From NCBI GenBank assembly GCA_007570785.1, contig ML664199.1:18876970-18940969 (forward strand): 64,000 nt of DNA, read 5' to 3'. Made by a program: the position numbers and the translations under genes. Positions 10,901-23,644 of this stretch are shown here, piece by piece. The notes under the pieces were generated by a model. That model saw only the letters and a list, made by a program, of their open reading frames with translations. It had not been told where the DNA came from and ran no database searches. Source of the DNA: Antilocapra americana (Eukaryota > Chordata > Mammalia > Artiodactyla > Antilocapridae). Numbering within the stretch: the first letter of the stretch is position 1; each line of letters begins with the position of its first letter.

Positions 10901-11849
10901 TTGGCTTTGCCTTCTGAAAGGGTGTAGGCAGTGCTTGGTAGAGGGCTGCTGGAGGAGATAGAAGAACAAGCATGAACTGTTTCTGATTCAGATTCTTTTG
11001 CTACTAAAATCTGGTGTCAGTGCTCAAGTGAGTTGTAAAGCATGATCCAGACAAGCTCTGGTTATCTATCTCAGCATGGCTGTAAGAAATGTGGTAAGAC
11101 TGACATACATGGCTTGGTATCTTTCCCCTATATGAAAGGGCACCATGCCAGCCAAAGCTGAGATTTAGGAGCAAATGAGAAATGGAAAAAAATTAGTCCT
11201 ATGAATACTACTTTATCTTTTAAAAATTCAGACTCTGTAGGGTCTGACAGTATGATGTCCTGGCTACTCATTTGCTTAACTTGGCACTAGAGTCTTTTCT
11301 GGAAAAATAAGAATATTTCAGCTGCCTTCTTGGTAAAATCCTTATGCTAGCCACAGTCTTCCAAACTCGAGGTGGCAGGAAAAGCAAGTCAGGTAACAGG
11401 ATTAAGGTGTCTGAGCTCTGATGGCTCTCCCCACCCCGCCCAGTTGAACAGGGTCTCTCAAACAAGTCTGTGAAAGAGCTAGAGTGAATCTGACCCAGTT
11501 CACCATAATGAAGCCTATGGGTTCTTCCTGAATCTCAGTGACTCCATTTTATGAGAAAGAGACACATTCTAAAGGGAATGAGCTTCATGGGAAAGATAGG
11601 AGACCTCCAAATACCTGGAATTGTCCATGTTTTCATGACTGTAGGTTTTGGTTGGCAGTGTGGAGTTTGCCATGGCGGTATGTTTCCACTGTGGACCAAG
11701 GTTTTTTAATGGAGTGCCTAGAACCTTAGGGGGTTCATAGTTCTAGAGAGTTCTGCCGTGTAATCCCCAATCCCCTAATACTTGATGCTTCATATGTTAG
11801 TGTGCCTTTTTTTTTGGTCTGGGATAAAAGTTCTTGGTTTCATCAGAGA
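10901..11849. other. Unassigned DNA
   Basis: No recognisable repeat. Open frames here are short and show no splice or start context. Confidence 0.4.
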
Positions 11850-12535
11850 TGTTTATGTTTTCCACTTCCTCACTTCATTTTCTTATCCCATTCCAGTAGC
11901 TCTTCACTGCCCACCACTTCACTGAGATGACTCCATTGGAGTTGCCTCCCTCCTGGTGATCCCAGAGGGCACTGTGCTGCCGCTGCTCAGCAGCAATGGA
12001 CACGGAGGCCATTTCTCCTTGCATTACTAACACTCTTAACTCTAGGCTTTCGTGACTTCGTGTTCCCTTTGCCTGCTCTCCTGGCTGTTCTTTCTCTTGG
12101 ACCGTCCTCGCTTCTCTGCTTGACCTCTCAGTGTTGACGGGCCCCGGGGTGCCCTCCCGTGTACTCCCCTCCTTTTGTGTCTGTATATTTAAGTCATTTC
12201 ATCTGGTCCAAGAGCGTTAAATGCCAACTTAGTACAGAGGACTCTCAAATCTGTGTCTGTATCCATTACTTTACTGAAGAACATCAGACTCTTCTCTCTA
12301 AATCCCTCTTCAGCATTATCACTAGGGTGTCTGATTGGTATTTAAATCTTGCTCCAAAGCACACATGGGATTTCTTCCTTGTAGCTGCTTCTCCCTTGGA
12401 ATTGCTGATCTTAGAAAATGGCACCAGTTGCTCACACCAAAAATCTCTTACTTGTATTCAGTTTCTTGCATTTCCTCATCCTCCACATCCAGTCTGTTGA
12501 CTCTCTCTCCATATGTCTGTTCATAATAAAATTGT
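11850..12535 (+). mobile_element. L2 LINE ORF2 fragment, sense
   Basis: Old L2 reverse transcriptase region in sense. Markers in order are ctaggctttcgtgacttcg, the proline-rich junction gggccccggggtgccctc, then gaggactctcaaatctgtg, agttgctcacaccaaaaatc and tccacatccagtctgttgac. Frames are broken by many stops and indels, so the open stretch at 12159-12500 is an L2 relic and not a gene. Confidence 0.75.
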
Positions 12536-12539
12536 GTGG

Positions 12540-12625
12540 GTATATGTATGTTTGTGTATATATATATACACATATATATATATATATGTATATATGTATT
12601 TATATATATATATATATATATAAAA
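12540..12625. repeat. TA/TG microsatellite
   Basis: Compound alternating pyrimidine-purine tract, mostly TA with TG and CA interruptions. It directly follows the L2 fragment. Confidence 0.9.
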
Positions 12626-12994
12626 CTATAATGTATATGTGAATGTGTGTAAGGGTATATAGATTTGTATTTGTCGTCTGTTTCCCCAACAGAATATCAG
12701 TTGGCCATCACAGAACTCGATTATTTGTTGGGTAAAGGAATGCATGATTATACTCAGAGGGATTTGTGATTTAAAAAGGCGTTAGAAATGACTGATGTTA
12801 GCAAAACAATTGAGGGATTGGTCTCTTGTGCCCCTGTGCGGCCAGTGCCTTTGTGTTGTGTACAGATAAACATCTCAGACAGGCATGTGAAAGAAGAAGA
12901 ACGTCTATGTGAGCTAAAAGGTGAAGGCCAAGAACTCACAGCCCGTCCAGCCCCTGGTAAGGCTGACTGCTGGTTGGTTGGTGTGGGTTGATAG

Positions 12995-13140
12995 TTCTTC
13001 TGGGCAGGTGAGGAAACCGAGGCTCTGATGAGTTAAATAAACTGGTAGGTTGCATGGCTGGTGACTGAGGGGCCAGGACTGGAACCCCGTCCTTGTGACG
13101 ACAGCCTGTGACAAAACTACACAGCTTCCCTGTCTCACCC
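12995..13140 (-). mobile_element. MIR SINE, antisense
   Basis: Reversed MIR text: ggtgaggaaaccgaggctc, gatgagttaaataaactgg, ttgcatggctggtgactg, ccaggactggaaccccgtcc. Confidence 0.75.
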
Positions 13141-13224
13141 TTTGAAAAGTGACAGAATTCATGCTTGACATTTGTGTTGAAGAGGCCTGGCATACTCTTT
13201 AAGCGGAAGTCAGTCAGCTTTTAC

Positions 13225-13530
13225 TGTCACCCAGATAGTAAATATTTAGGCTGGGTTTCTGGGCCCAAAGGTCTGTGTTATTACTACTCAACTGCTATTA
13301 TAGTGCCAATGAAACCATAGACAATCTGTAATAAAGTGGCAGTGTTCCAGTAAAACTTTATTATGGACACTGAAATTTGAATTTTATATAATTTTCACAT
13401 GTCACAAAATATGTTCTGAAAACTTCCTTTTTAACCATTTAAAAATATAAAACTCATTCATGACTTGTGGATCACGTACAAATGGGCGATGGCCTGGATT
13501 TAGCACAGGGGCTGCAGTTTGCAGACCTCT
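13225..13530. mobile_element. Fossil nonautonomous DNA transposon, probably hAT type
   Basis: Collinear with an old mammalian element. Markers in order are ccagatagtaaatatttagg, ttactactcaactgctatta, gaaaccatagacaatctg, ttccagtaaaactttattat, aaccatttaaaaatataaaa and ctgcagtttgcagacctct. The superfamily is recalled from the internal sequence; the family name is not certain. No transposase is present. Confidence 0.6.
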
Positions 13531-13619
13531 TCTCTCCTGGAGTTCTCCTATGTTGTGTTTGTGAGTCTGAGAATGGCTTTCATGTGTTTATTGAGCTCTC
13601 TCTTCTCTTGAATGACTCT

Positions 13620-13885
13620 TGTGCTCGTGGTCAAGTGTGTCAGTGATGGTGGGTCATGTCCTTTACTATGAAGCTTAGTCCTTTTCCTCCTCATTTCTGC
13701 ATTCTTCTCTCATGGTAGTCATCTCCATCTGCCATCTATCATGGTTTCAAGGTATGGTGCTAGCTTTGTTTTTGTCATCTCATTAGGCTTCTGGAGAGTG
13801 AGGTCTTTTTTATTTTGTCTTGTGGGCTCTGCAGCTCTTGACATGACATCTTGTCCTGAGTAGGACCTCGGTAAACAGCTGTGGA
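13620..13885 (+). mobile_element. Possible L2 3' end, sense
   Basis: Weak L2-like order: catctcattaggcttctgg, agtgaggtcttttttatttt, then ctgagtaggacctcggtaaa. Strong divergence makes this tentative. Confidence 0.4.
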
Positions 13886-14887
13886 ATTAAACTTCCACCT
13901 TACCACTGCCTCCCCCACCTCCCGCCCCAACACTACAGGCTTCCTTAGCCTTTCCTGTCTAACTATTGCTCTTAGCCCTTCAGAATGTCTCAGCTACAGT
14001 TATTTTTCTTATTTTTTAAAAAAATTCACCCTCCATGGATTTCGATTTTCCCTTGTGTTTCATGCTTTTTCCCATCTTGATTCATTTTGTAACTCCTTAG
14101 TCTTTTTCTCATATTTTCCTGTTACATGTCAGTCCCTCATTATTCATCATCTACCTTTTTCTCTTCTCTGGGTTCCATTTCCCTTTCAAATATGCATGTT
14201 CTTCCAGAGCCAGCTTAGACCTTTCTTAAAAAGATTCAGAATTCATCTAATCTTTTGAATCCTTCAATTATATATTCTTTTTCCTTCACCTGAGTGTTTA
14301 CACATCTGTTTGCTAACTTAGGGGAGATGCTATGTTCTAACTATTTGTTGACTAATAATTAGCATATTATGAAAGTTGAACAGTTCTAACATGTCTGCTG
14401 ATAGAAATAGCTTAGTAGATGTTCCCAAATACCTATAAGCCTGAGTGTAAATAACTTGATCTCAGGTTGTGAAAAACAGTTTACTAAAGTCAGAAACAAA
14501 ACAGATGTAAGGTTTCAGGGTCAGTAATTTACACTAAACTTCCATGGAGACCTATGAACAAGCTAAAAATACTGAAATACCATCTTTTCTAGTGTGCAAA
14601 GTGATAGGGAAAAATTATGAAGCTAAATATTAGTTTATTACTCCTAATCTGTAAGCTTAACTAAATGAAAATGTGGATAATCTTGTCACTTAGACTAGTT
14701 GATAGACATGGAAAGTTTTCTGCATAGCTTCTTTCCTTAATTTCTTCAGGTCCACTTACTGCAGAGTCAACCAGAGCCTTGAGTAACCATTGTTAGATGT
14801 ACTTTGAAAAATATAAGACTGCTTTGATATAGTTTTTTACACATAAAAAGGTAAATTAGAGATAAGACAGAACTTACCAATGAGAGA
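13886..14887. other. Mostly unassigned, pyrimidine-rich at the left
   Basis: The left third is C/T-rich and carries an open frame at 13881-14258 with no recognisable protein. The rest shows no repeat family. Confidence 0.4.
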
Positions 14888-15058
14888 GGGCCTCTCAGGT
14901 GGCACTAGTGGTAAAGAACACGCCTGCCAGTGCAGGAGACGTAAGAGACACAGGTTTAATCCCTGGGTCGAGAAGATCCCCAGGGGAGGGTATGGCAACC
15001 CACTCCAGTGTTCTTTCCTGGAGAATTCCATGGGCAGAGGAGCCTGCCAGGCTACAAA
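14888..15058 (+). mobile_element. Bov-tA SINE, 3'-truncated
   Basis: Head gggcctctcaggtggcact and ccctgggtcgagaagatccc, then Bov-A body to cctgccaggctac. The usual end with the gactgag motif is missing. Confidence 0.88.
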
Positions 15059-15089
15059 AGTATGTCTAATAATGAAGAGAAAACATTAT

Positions 15090-15330
15090 TTTTGGCTAAG
15101 AGCTATAAGAAGTCCTTATGGAGGAAGTGTGTCTGGACTGCCTTTGAAAAGAAGTGCCTGAGAAGTAGGAGGACATTTCTGTTAGAGGGAAAGCCACAGG
15201 CAGGAACCAAAGGGGAAGAGCCGAAGGCTTGAATAAGAAGCAGCATGTTTAGGGCTGTTGTCGAGGGCTCGAAGAATGATCCTGAAAGTACAGACGTGAC
15301 CAGATATGGAGGTGGGAGGATAGTGGGGGT
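15090..15330 (-). mobile_element. Probable L2 fragment, antisense
   Basis: Purine-rich text typical of L2 read backwards: tatggaggaagtgtgtctgg, gcctgagaagtaggagga, ggcaggaaccaaagggga, gtgaccagatatggaggtgg. Moderate similarity only. Confidence 0.5.
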
Positions 15331-16959
15331 CACGACAATAATAGCAGAATAACTTTCTTCCAGGGTCATTGTGAGCGCAGAGAATACTGAAGGAAAGCCT
15401 CAAAACAGTCCTGGTACCCTGTGTGTGCTACGAGTTACCAGCTGGCGTTAAGCGGGCAGTTGGAAGCTGCTCCCTGTGTTTGAGCAGAGAAGTGAGACAA
15501 GTGTGCCTGCTGGGATGGGTAGGGAGGGAGGGACCTACAGCTGGGAGACCAGGTAGGGCAGCACAGTGTGACCTGTGCTGTGTTTTCTGTAATCCGTTTC
15601 CAGACTTGGCCTCTCCCTTGAGTTGGAGTCCGGTACAGATGGTAAGGAGAGACGAGATGAGAAGGGTCTCTGTGGAGCGAAGAGGAAGAGCAATGAATGG
15701 AAGGATAGAGGAGGTGTGAGCTGCACACTTCTTGACATTTTATGAGAAATTTATTCTTTTTAGCTCTCCTCCCACACTTTGCATGTTCCATTTCAGAATC
15801 TAAAAAATACTCTGCATAGTGTCAGGATGAGGGATGATGACTTGGAGTAGATGAGATAAAAATCAGCATCCTGGGCTACTTGGTGAAAGAGGGTCGAGAA
15901 TCCAGGTCTCCCGAGTATGCTCTTTTCTCTCCATAGGTGGCTGCTTCAGAATTTCAGCCTCACGTTTGTGCAGATTTGTCAGGCTTCTTCTGTCCGCATC
16001 ACCCTTACTCATTCTTATGCCCAAGTGTGTGAGTAATGCAGAGTCTTTCATGGACGTTACAAAGCAGTCCCCTTCCCTTAGGAATATTGATTCCATCTGT
16101 CTTGTCCAGCTTTCCTAGAGGTTATTTACATGGCTCATCAAAATGTATTTTTTAACTGGCTGCTAATCTATGCAGACTGCTGCTTTGATAACAAAGGGCC
16201 ATTTCTACACAGTGCTTAATTCAGCATTGCTGTTCTATCAGGCCTCTCCCTGGAGTAGACCCAGACTCTATAGCCTCACTAGGTGGTCTGACCCAGACCT
16301 TGCCAGTCTGGATAGTCACTTGCTCAGATGTGGTTGTGCACCCTGGCAAAGCTGGATGTCCTCCCTAGATTTCCGGCATGACTTAGCATGCATCATCTGT
16401 CATTAGCTCTTCAAGCTTATTTTCGTTACATTTAGCATGATCATTCAGGTTACAGGCAGGCCTAGATCATTTGGCTAGGAAGCTTGGGTGCAGGAGCCAG
16501 AAAGCAGGTGTCCACAGGTGTTCCTGGGATGTTATTTTTGCTGCCATGATGAAGATAGCAGACGGGTACATAAAGTAATTCAGAGAAAGAAAAAAAAACT
16601 CATATAAGAATCTTGATAAGTAATAGCAGTAATCCCAAATATGTATCAAGTACCTTATTAGGCAATTTATGTGAATGTCTCATCCCTATTTTAAAGACAA
16701 AGGGACTGGAAGAACCAGGGAAAAGGACTGAGTTTGGAAGGTTAAGAAATTTTGTGTGAGTCTACTTATTTGGGTGCAGTGCAGCTAGGCTTCAAAGTTA
16801 AGTCTCATTATTGGTTTGCTGGAGTTCCCAACTGTGATGCTATACTACCTCTAACCGTTGGATGATAATAACAAATTTGCTGTGATGAATGAGTAATAAA
16901 ATATTGTTTTTTTGGTAAATGAAAACAGTATAGGTTAGGTGCCTACTCCGGGAATAGAG
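15331..16959. other. Unassigned, repeat-poor DNA
   Basis: 1.6 kb without a recognised element. Open frames overlap on both strands at 15423-15791, which argues against any one being real. Confidence 0.4.
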
Positions 16960-17195
16960 ATGGATGGTGGGTCTTGTGCCACGTGCTGTGTTACGTGAGA
17001 TAGTGATTGTTGCATCTTCACTTAAACCTTAAAAAGTAGATATGATTATCTCCATTTTCCAGAGTTAAAAGCAGACATTTGAAGAAGTAAAGTGACTTTC
17101 TCAAGTCACAGCCAGTTCATGGCCAGGCTGGGCTTTGAACACAGGGCTGCCTGTGTTTATTTCTGCTCTTTCTACTGGGCTGCACTGCCAGCATC
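16960..17195 (-). mobile_element. MIR SINE, antisense
   Basis: Reversed MIR: catcttcacttaaaccttaa, gattatctccattttccaga, ctcaagtcacagccagttca, tgggctttgaacacagggc. Confidence 0.78.
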
Positions 17196-18674
17196 CAGCA
17201 CTCAACTTTTTCTTTTTTAAAAGACAAATGTATAATATAGCCTTTTATTTAAAATAGGGCTTGTTATTTATGACATTTCTGGTGCAGTCTGTGTAGTCCA
17301 TATCTTTGTACATTGTACAAACATGTTGAGAATATGAAAAAAAACTTTGAAAATTATTTAGAGGCCTTGTTTTTATAGGGATACTTGGTTAATTGGAGTG
17401 ACTAAACTTTGCAGTTCATTTGCATAGTCAGAGACTTGATTTTGCTTCAAAGAATTGATCACTTACTAAGTTCTGGGCATGAGTGATTAACTTGTACTAT
17501 TTTGAATCATGCGTCAGTCTACACAAAGTCAGTCATTTTCAGAGGATTGATTCAGTTGATACCTATCATGTACACATGTAACCTTACATGTGAAGTGGAT
17601 GTTTGCTGAAGGTTATTTAACTACTTTGTATCTTTTTATGTTATGTTTCCCTGTGAGATGGACATTATATCCACATACTTGGTACTAATCTAAAAGCAAA
17701 ATGGATCCTTATACTTAAGAATCCCCTTGGCAGCTGAAAAAAAAAGCAAAGTAGCTTCAAGAGAGAGACAGGTTTCCTCTCTAAGGTGTGCTGAAATTTA
17801 ATATCCTGAAGAGAGAAGGGTGTGCTTTTTGAGGTTCTCTGAGTAGACATTTCACTGTCTTTTTATTGAGCCAATTGTCAACGTCACTGTAAGACTGTGG
17901 AGTAGGCACAGAAAGTCTGTTTGGGTCAGAAAAGATATAATTAAATGTCCTCATGTGCAAGGTACATGTCATGCTATTCTTTGTTTAAAAGTAGGCGACA
18001 GGGAGAGAGAATTCTGGATGATGAAGCCCAAAAGACAAATGACATGAAGCGATAGGCTGATGAAGCCAGGCTGTGTCTAATGCCTTGTATTGGCTGACAA
18101 ATTACTCTGTGTAGGTTTTATCTGGTGTGTGACAGCTCTCTCTTCAAAGTAACTTTGTAGGAAGCTACTTGTTACTGGGAGAGAGCCAAACACTTTCCAC
18201 CAACTAGGTTGGGATCTGGAACCTTGTAAAATTCATTTATTTGTAATTTATTTCTCAGATTACTTATTTGAGAAATAAATTGGCAGTACCCATTTTTATC
18301 ATGAAGATTTGTTAAAAAATTTTGGGGGGATAAACTTTGTTTGACTAAGGGTTTTCTTAAACAGTTACTGAGTTGGAATCTTCAGACCAGGATAAAGACA
18401 CTTTCTAGATTTGGATTGTCTGGCCTTGTTCAGCAAGCACATTATTCTGACCCTTCAGTGACAGTGGTAATATGATGTGATAATTTGTTGAAGAATTCCC
18501 TTGGAAGTTCTCTGGAATCATACTTTTAAGGACTCCCTTAACTTTAGGTATTTTTATTAGTTTGTCATTTTATATATTTATCTGTTTCATGGTAAGTTTT
18601 TAGTGGCATTGCTTGATTTTTTTTTAAACCAAGATTTGCATACTCTTAAAATCTACATGCCACTAAAGTTCAAA
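17196..18674. other. Unassigned AT-rich DNA
   Basis: No repeat family recognised apart from the hairpin at 18245-18281. No exon-like pattern. Confidence 0.4.
18245..18281. repeat. 13-bp inverted repeat (hairpin)
   Basis: Arms aatttatttctca at 18245-18257 and its exact complement at 18269-18281, with an 11-base loop. No U-tract or gene context points to a function. Confidence 0.8.
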
Positions 18675-18957
18675 GTTTTAAGGTATAATTCATATACCAT
18701 ATAATTTTTCCCCTTTAAAGTGTACTATTCGTTGGTTTTAAGTAAATTCATAGAATTGTGAAACTATTATTAACACTAATCCTAGATCTCATTCTTTTAT
18801 CACTCCAGATAGAAACATTAGCAGTTGCTCCTCGTTCCTTCCTCCTTCAATCTCAAGGAACCACTTACGTGCTGTCTGTCTCTATGAATTTGCCTCTTCT
18901 GGACATTTCATACAAGTAGAGTCAGACCATATGTGACCTTTTGTGTCTGCATCTTTC

Positions 18958-19020
18958 ATTGGGTTGGTCAAAAAGTTCATTTGGATTTTTCTGTAAGAAG
19001 TTATAGAATGCTAACCCAAT
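18958..19020. mobile_element. 63-bp mariner-derived fragment inside L1
   Basis: Begins attgggttggtcaaaaagtt and ends gctaacccaat, which is the approximate inverse of its start. The left terminus resembles the inverted repeat of ruminant mariner elements. The L1 resumes directly after it. Almost the whole element has been deleted, leaving two ends. Confidence 0.65.
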
Positions 19021-20642
19021 ATTTAGTAATATGTTTTTAGGGTTCATTAATATTGTAGCATGTATCAGTACTTCAGTCCTTTCAAAGGCTGAATAATAAA
19101 TAGCCCATTGTATGGATGTACCACCTTTTATTTATCCACTCATCCACTGATAGGTATTTGAATTATTTCGATTTTTTGACTAGTGAATAACGCTGCTATG
19201 ACTGTTTATACACAGGTGTTTGTGTGGATATGTGTTTTGAATTCTCTTGTGAGTAGAATGACTCCAGCCATATGGTGACTCTGTGTTACTGTTTGAACAA
19301 CTGCCAAACTAGTTTCCAGAGTGGCTGTACTATTTTACTTTCCCACTGGCAGTATGTGAGGGTTCCTATCTCTTCCACATCCTTGCCACCGGTTGTTATT
19401 GTCTGCCCTTTGGATCACTGCCATCCTAATAGGTATAAATGCTATATCTTGAAGTTTTGATTTGTATTTCCCTATAGACTAGTAAGCACCTTTTCATGTC
19501 TTATTGGCCTTTTTCTTATATTGCTTGGATAAATACTTTGCCCATTTTTTAAATTGAGTTGTCTTTTTATTAGGATTACAAGTTTTTTATATAATCCAGA
19601 TACAAGTTGCTTATCACCATGATTTACAAATTTTTTTCTCATTCTAGGGTCTGTTTTTCACTTTTTTGATAGTGTCATTTGAAGCACAACAAAATTTTCA
19701 TCTTGATGAAATCAAGTTTGCCAATTTTTGCTCTTGGTTTTGGTGTCATAGCTAAGAAACAACTTTCTAATCCATGGTCATGAGTATTTATGCATATGCT
19801 CACTTGAAATTTGCCTTTTACTTTTAGGTCTTTGATCCATTTTGAGTTAATTTTTAATATATGATATGAGCTAGAATTTTAATATTCTTTTGAACATGGA
19901 TATATAGTTATCTCAGAATCATTTGTTGAAAAGACTATTCTCCATTGAAGTATCCTGGCATCTTTGTTAAAAATCAGTTGACTGTGAATGTGAATTTATT
20001 TCTAGACTATTTTATTGCATTGACCTATATGTTCTTATGCCAGTACCACACTGTCTTAATTACTGTAGCTTGTAGTAAATCTTGCATGTGAAATGTAAGT
20101 CTTCCTACTTTTTTTCTCAAGATTATTTTGTTTGGTCTGGGGCCCTTGAATTGCTTTGTGTATTTGAGATTGGCAATTTCTGCAAAGAAACCAGCTGGGA
20201 TTTTAATAGGTATTGTATTTGGGGAGTATTTTTGTGTGGGGATCATCTGAACATCTTAACAATTTTAAGTGTTCAAATCCGTGAACTGGGATATCCTTCC
20301 ATTTGTTTAGGCCTTCTTTAATTTTTTTCAACAGTTTTGTAGTTTTCAGTGTACATATTTTGCACTTCTTTTGTAAAATTTATTCCCAAGTGTTGTACTC
20401 TTTTGATGGCTTTGTAAATTGTTTTCTTAATTTCATATTGGGTTGTTCATTGCTGGTGTATAGAAATACAATTGATTTTTGTATCTTGAGAACTTTCTGA
20501 ACTCATTAATTAGCTCGAGTAGTTTATTTGTGGATGCTATGTACAAGATCATGCCATTTGCAGAAAGAGAGTTTTACTACCTCTGCCCCAAACTGGGTGC
20601 TTTTTATTTTACTTTCTTGCCCAATTTCCATACCTAAAACCT

Positions 20643-20741
20643 ACTGTTTGTGACCCCTTGGACTGTAGCCCACCAGGCTTCTCTATCCATGGAATTTTCC
20701 AGGCAAGAATACTGGAGTAGGTTGCCATTTCCTGCTCCAAT
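20643..20741 (-). mobile_element. Bov-A monomer fragment, antisense
   Basis: Runs from gtgaccccttggactgtagc to gccatttcctgctcc inside the L1. The 3'-most part of the monomer is missing. Confidence 0.88.
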
Positions 20742-21080
20742 GATCTTGAATAGAAGTAGTGAAAAGGGGACATCCTTATTTTGTTCCTGACCTTAGTAGG
20801 AAAATTTCAGTCTTTAATTTTTAAGTATGATGATAGCTGTGGGTATTTCATAGACATCTTTTATCAGCTTGAGAAAATTTCCTTTCATTCCTAGTTGTTG
20901 AGTCTTTTTATTATGAAAAGGTATTGGATTTTATCACATGTGATTTTGTTCTTTATAAGTATGGTCTACTACATTTTTTTTTTTTCATGTGTTGAACCAA
21001 CTGTACATTCCTGCAGTAACTTACTTGGTCATGGGTAGAATTTAAATTCAACTTGATTTGCAGGTTTCTGTCTTGAGAGG

Positions 21081-23454
21081 AAAAGGTTTTATGTTGTGAT
21101 GCCTTCTATTTTTTAAGCTATATTAATGAAGTGTATATCATGAGAGATGATGGAGGAGTGTGACCTGAATTGGCATTTAAAGGCAGATCACAGTGTCAGC
21201 ATTGGGAATCCATTAGCGGATTATCGCTTCATTTGGTTTTGGACATTCACAGCGAGTTGCTGGAAGGACAGACTTTCCTGAGGGTGAGGAGAGCGGGAAA
21301 TAGTGCTGTTGCCAAGAGACCTTTCCCTAGTATGTCAGTGTGTTTTCGTCTTCTAATTTGCAGCTACCTTTGACATCCTAAGTGAAGACCTTTGAAGAAG
21401 GACAACTTAAAAAAAAAAGAAATTCCTAGAAGGAAGAGTCAGTGTAAAGTAATAAAGGAGAACACATAAGAGAAGGAGGGGATTTGGAACATTAGAATAT
21501 AGTCAACTTTGATTTCAACATTATAGTTTTTAATGCATAGATTTCTTTCATTGAGTTTTTTTTTTTAACCTAAAAATGTAGCTTTTGTTGTATTTGTTTC
21601 TGCTCTAGTTTATATTCAAAGGTTGATTGTTTCAGGACCTTTCTCTTCTGACTTCATGATTGAAAATATTTAGTGTGAGAAAGAACAATGCATTCCAGTC
21701 ATCCTTGCATCCTTGTGTGAAGGATTTGAAGAAGTTGTGATTAGAATAATCTTAACTATTGTTCTTATAAAAATTCAACAAAACTCCATTTTATAATTTT
21801 ATTGTGAGAATTCAGATATGCTACAGGCTAAATGATATCCTCTCAAAATATGATTATGCCATGGTACAGGTTCTGCATAGGAACCATGACTGACTTGGGT
21901 GTATGACTCTGACTGCCTAATGAGGGAGAATTTGAAGGTGACCAGAACATAGTGAATTTCTAGAACTTTTCCTATTTTGTCTTGATCTCTTGTTTGGATT
22001 GGCATTGAGACTCTGATGCTGGGTTGCAATGAAAATATGTTACTTGGGAGACTAATTGTAACCTACTGATATCTAGGGACAGTGAGTGCTGAGAAGTTTA
22101 AACTTTATTTTAATATTTATCTGGGAACTATAGACTTGGAATGTGACAGGTAACTTTTTTTTTTTTTTTGTCCCTGGGAGGAAGAGGAAAGAAACTTGGA
22201 AGATACATTTTTCTTCTTTAATTCTGCCTTGCATGGATCACACACCTGGGGTGTTCCTCTAAATCTTAAAGCAGTTGGAGTGTTCTCCTGCTTTTTCTCA
22301 TTGAGAGTATTTTGGCTTTTAATGCAGTAGGAGCCCACAGAAAGAATTAATAGGATCCTTGAAGCCACCTTGTTTATATTCTTGAAGTATTTTGTTTGGG
22401 TATTTCCAGACTGTCTTGTTTTAATGGGGACTGATAAGTGTCTTCTTTTCTACTTTGATAAAAATGTGAAATGGAAAAGAGTAGACCGTTTAAAATATAA
22501 ACAAAGTAAAGACATCATAGAGGATGTGAAGGACACAGAAGAGAGAGATTTTTTCCCATCTCAGTTCTGTGGAATGTGGCCCATTTAATCCTCTCCTTTG
22601 TAACACAGGAGAAAGGAAGGAATGCATTGATGGAACAAACAAGTGGGGAGTCTGAGGATATTGGAATTGGGACCCATGTTTTGCTGGTACCTGAAGCTAC
22701 TTAGAGAGGGAAAGGAGAGTGCTTCAGAAACACCCTGCATGCTTGCCGGGGAGCAGGGAGACATGTCAGGCATACTTATGCTTTACTTGCTCAGGGGAAA
22801 ATTACAGCAACTTTATCTTTCTCTCTCCTGGATTGTTTGAGAGAGTGACAGGGGATATAAGTGATATTACTCAGATGGCTGTTTCTAGATGTCTCCATTT
22901 CCGGAAGTCAGAATATATCACTATGATAAATGCTCTTGCTGTCTAAATATTCCACAGAAGCATTGGCTCAAGAGGGAGAATGTCCTGCCAGCTGGCAGGA
23001 AGGACGGTGGATCTAGGGTAAAGTGTCTATTCTGGGCCTGGCTGGCTCTGGAAGGGGCTTCCTTGCCAGGGTCTCCAGCCTTGGTGACTTCTGGTTTGGG
23101 GACAGCCCTAGTTTCCTGATTAGGTGCTGGGGTGTGGTGGTACACTCAGGAGACCCTCATGCCACTTGGTCCGTGATATCAGGCTTGCCTTTGGGAAGAC
23201 AGGAAAGCAGATGACACCGGCCCTGGGTGCCCGTCTACCTCCCTTCGGCTGCGGGCTTCTCTGCCTTGTGGCTGGCCTCTCTCTCGAGGCCTCGGTTTCT
23301 GCTAGAAGGCCCTGGCTTCTCAGGGCTCTTGTGGCAATGCACTCAGTCTTGCCTACCATACCTGTCCCTTCTGGGCGCATAATTGCTTAAAGTGATAGGT
23401 GGTCCAAACTGCTGCGTGTGTCATGTCTCCCTGCAGAGTTTCTATTGTTTTCTA
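21081..23454. other. Unassigned, repeat-poor DNA
   Basis: No confident element. A stretch at about 21145-21260 weakly resembles antisense L2. A perfect palindrome lies at 22983-23000. The part from 22980 to 23390 is more GC-rich than its surroundings, but open frames overlap on both strands and match nothing I know. Confidence 0.4.
22983..23000. repeat. 18-bp perfect palindrome
   Basis: tcctgccagctggcagga equals its own reverse complement and is centred on the E-box-like CAGCTG. Confidence 0.8.
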
Positions 23455-23540
23455 TTTAATAGACTTTATTTTTTAGAGAGGTTTTAGGGTCACTGAAAAA
23501 TTGAACAGAAGGTACAGAGATTTCCCTGATATTCTCAAGG
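23455..23540 (-). mobile_element. Probable L1 3' UTR fragment, antisense
   Basis: Text tttttagagaggttttaggg, actgaaaaattgaacagaag and gtacagagatttccctgat matches the reversed 3' end of old L1 subfamilies. Confidence 0.5.
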
Positions 23541-23644
23541 TGTTTCTGTTTTAACAAGTGCCTTCTGGCAATGCAGAGGCTTATCGCAAAAGTGGGAGTT
23601 TCAGGCAGGTAGTATTTCAGCAAAGGAAAAGCTAGGGAGGAATC

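Larger units (their letters stand above)
18675..21080 (-). mobile_element. Old L1 LINE, antisense, long copy
   Basis: About 2.4 kb of L1 read backwards from its 3' UTR through ORF2. Ordered markers include the reversed ORF2 C-terminus near 18980-19130, ctatgactgtttatacacag at 19196, gagtggctgtactattttac at 19319, and gaaaagactattctccattg at 19928. Minus-strand reading shows only short peptides. It is interrupted by a mariner-like element and a Bov-A fragment. Confidence 0.88.

Noticed and set aside
11850..12535. Open frames suggesting a coding region
   Set aside because: The stretch is collinear with L2 ORF2 and full of indels; it is a LINE relic.
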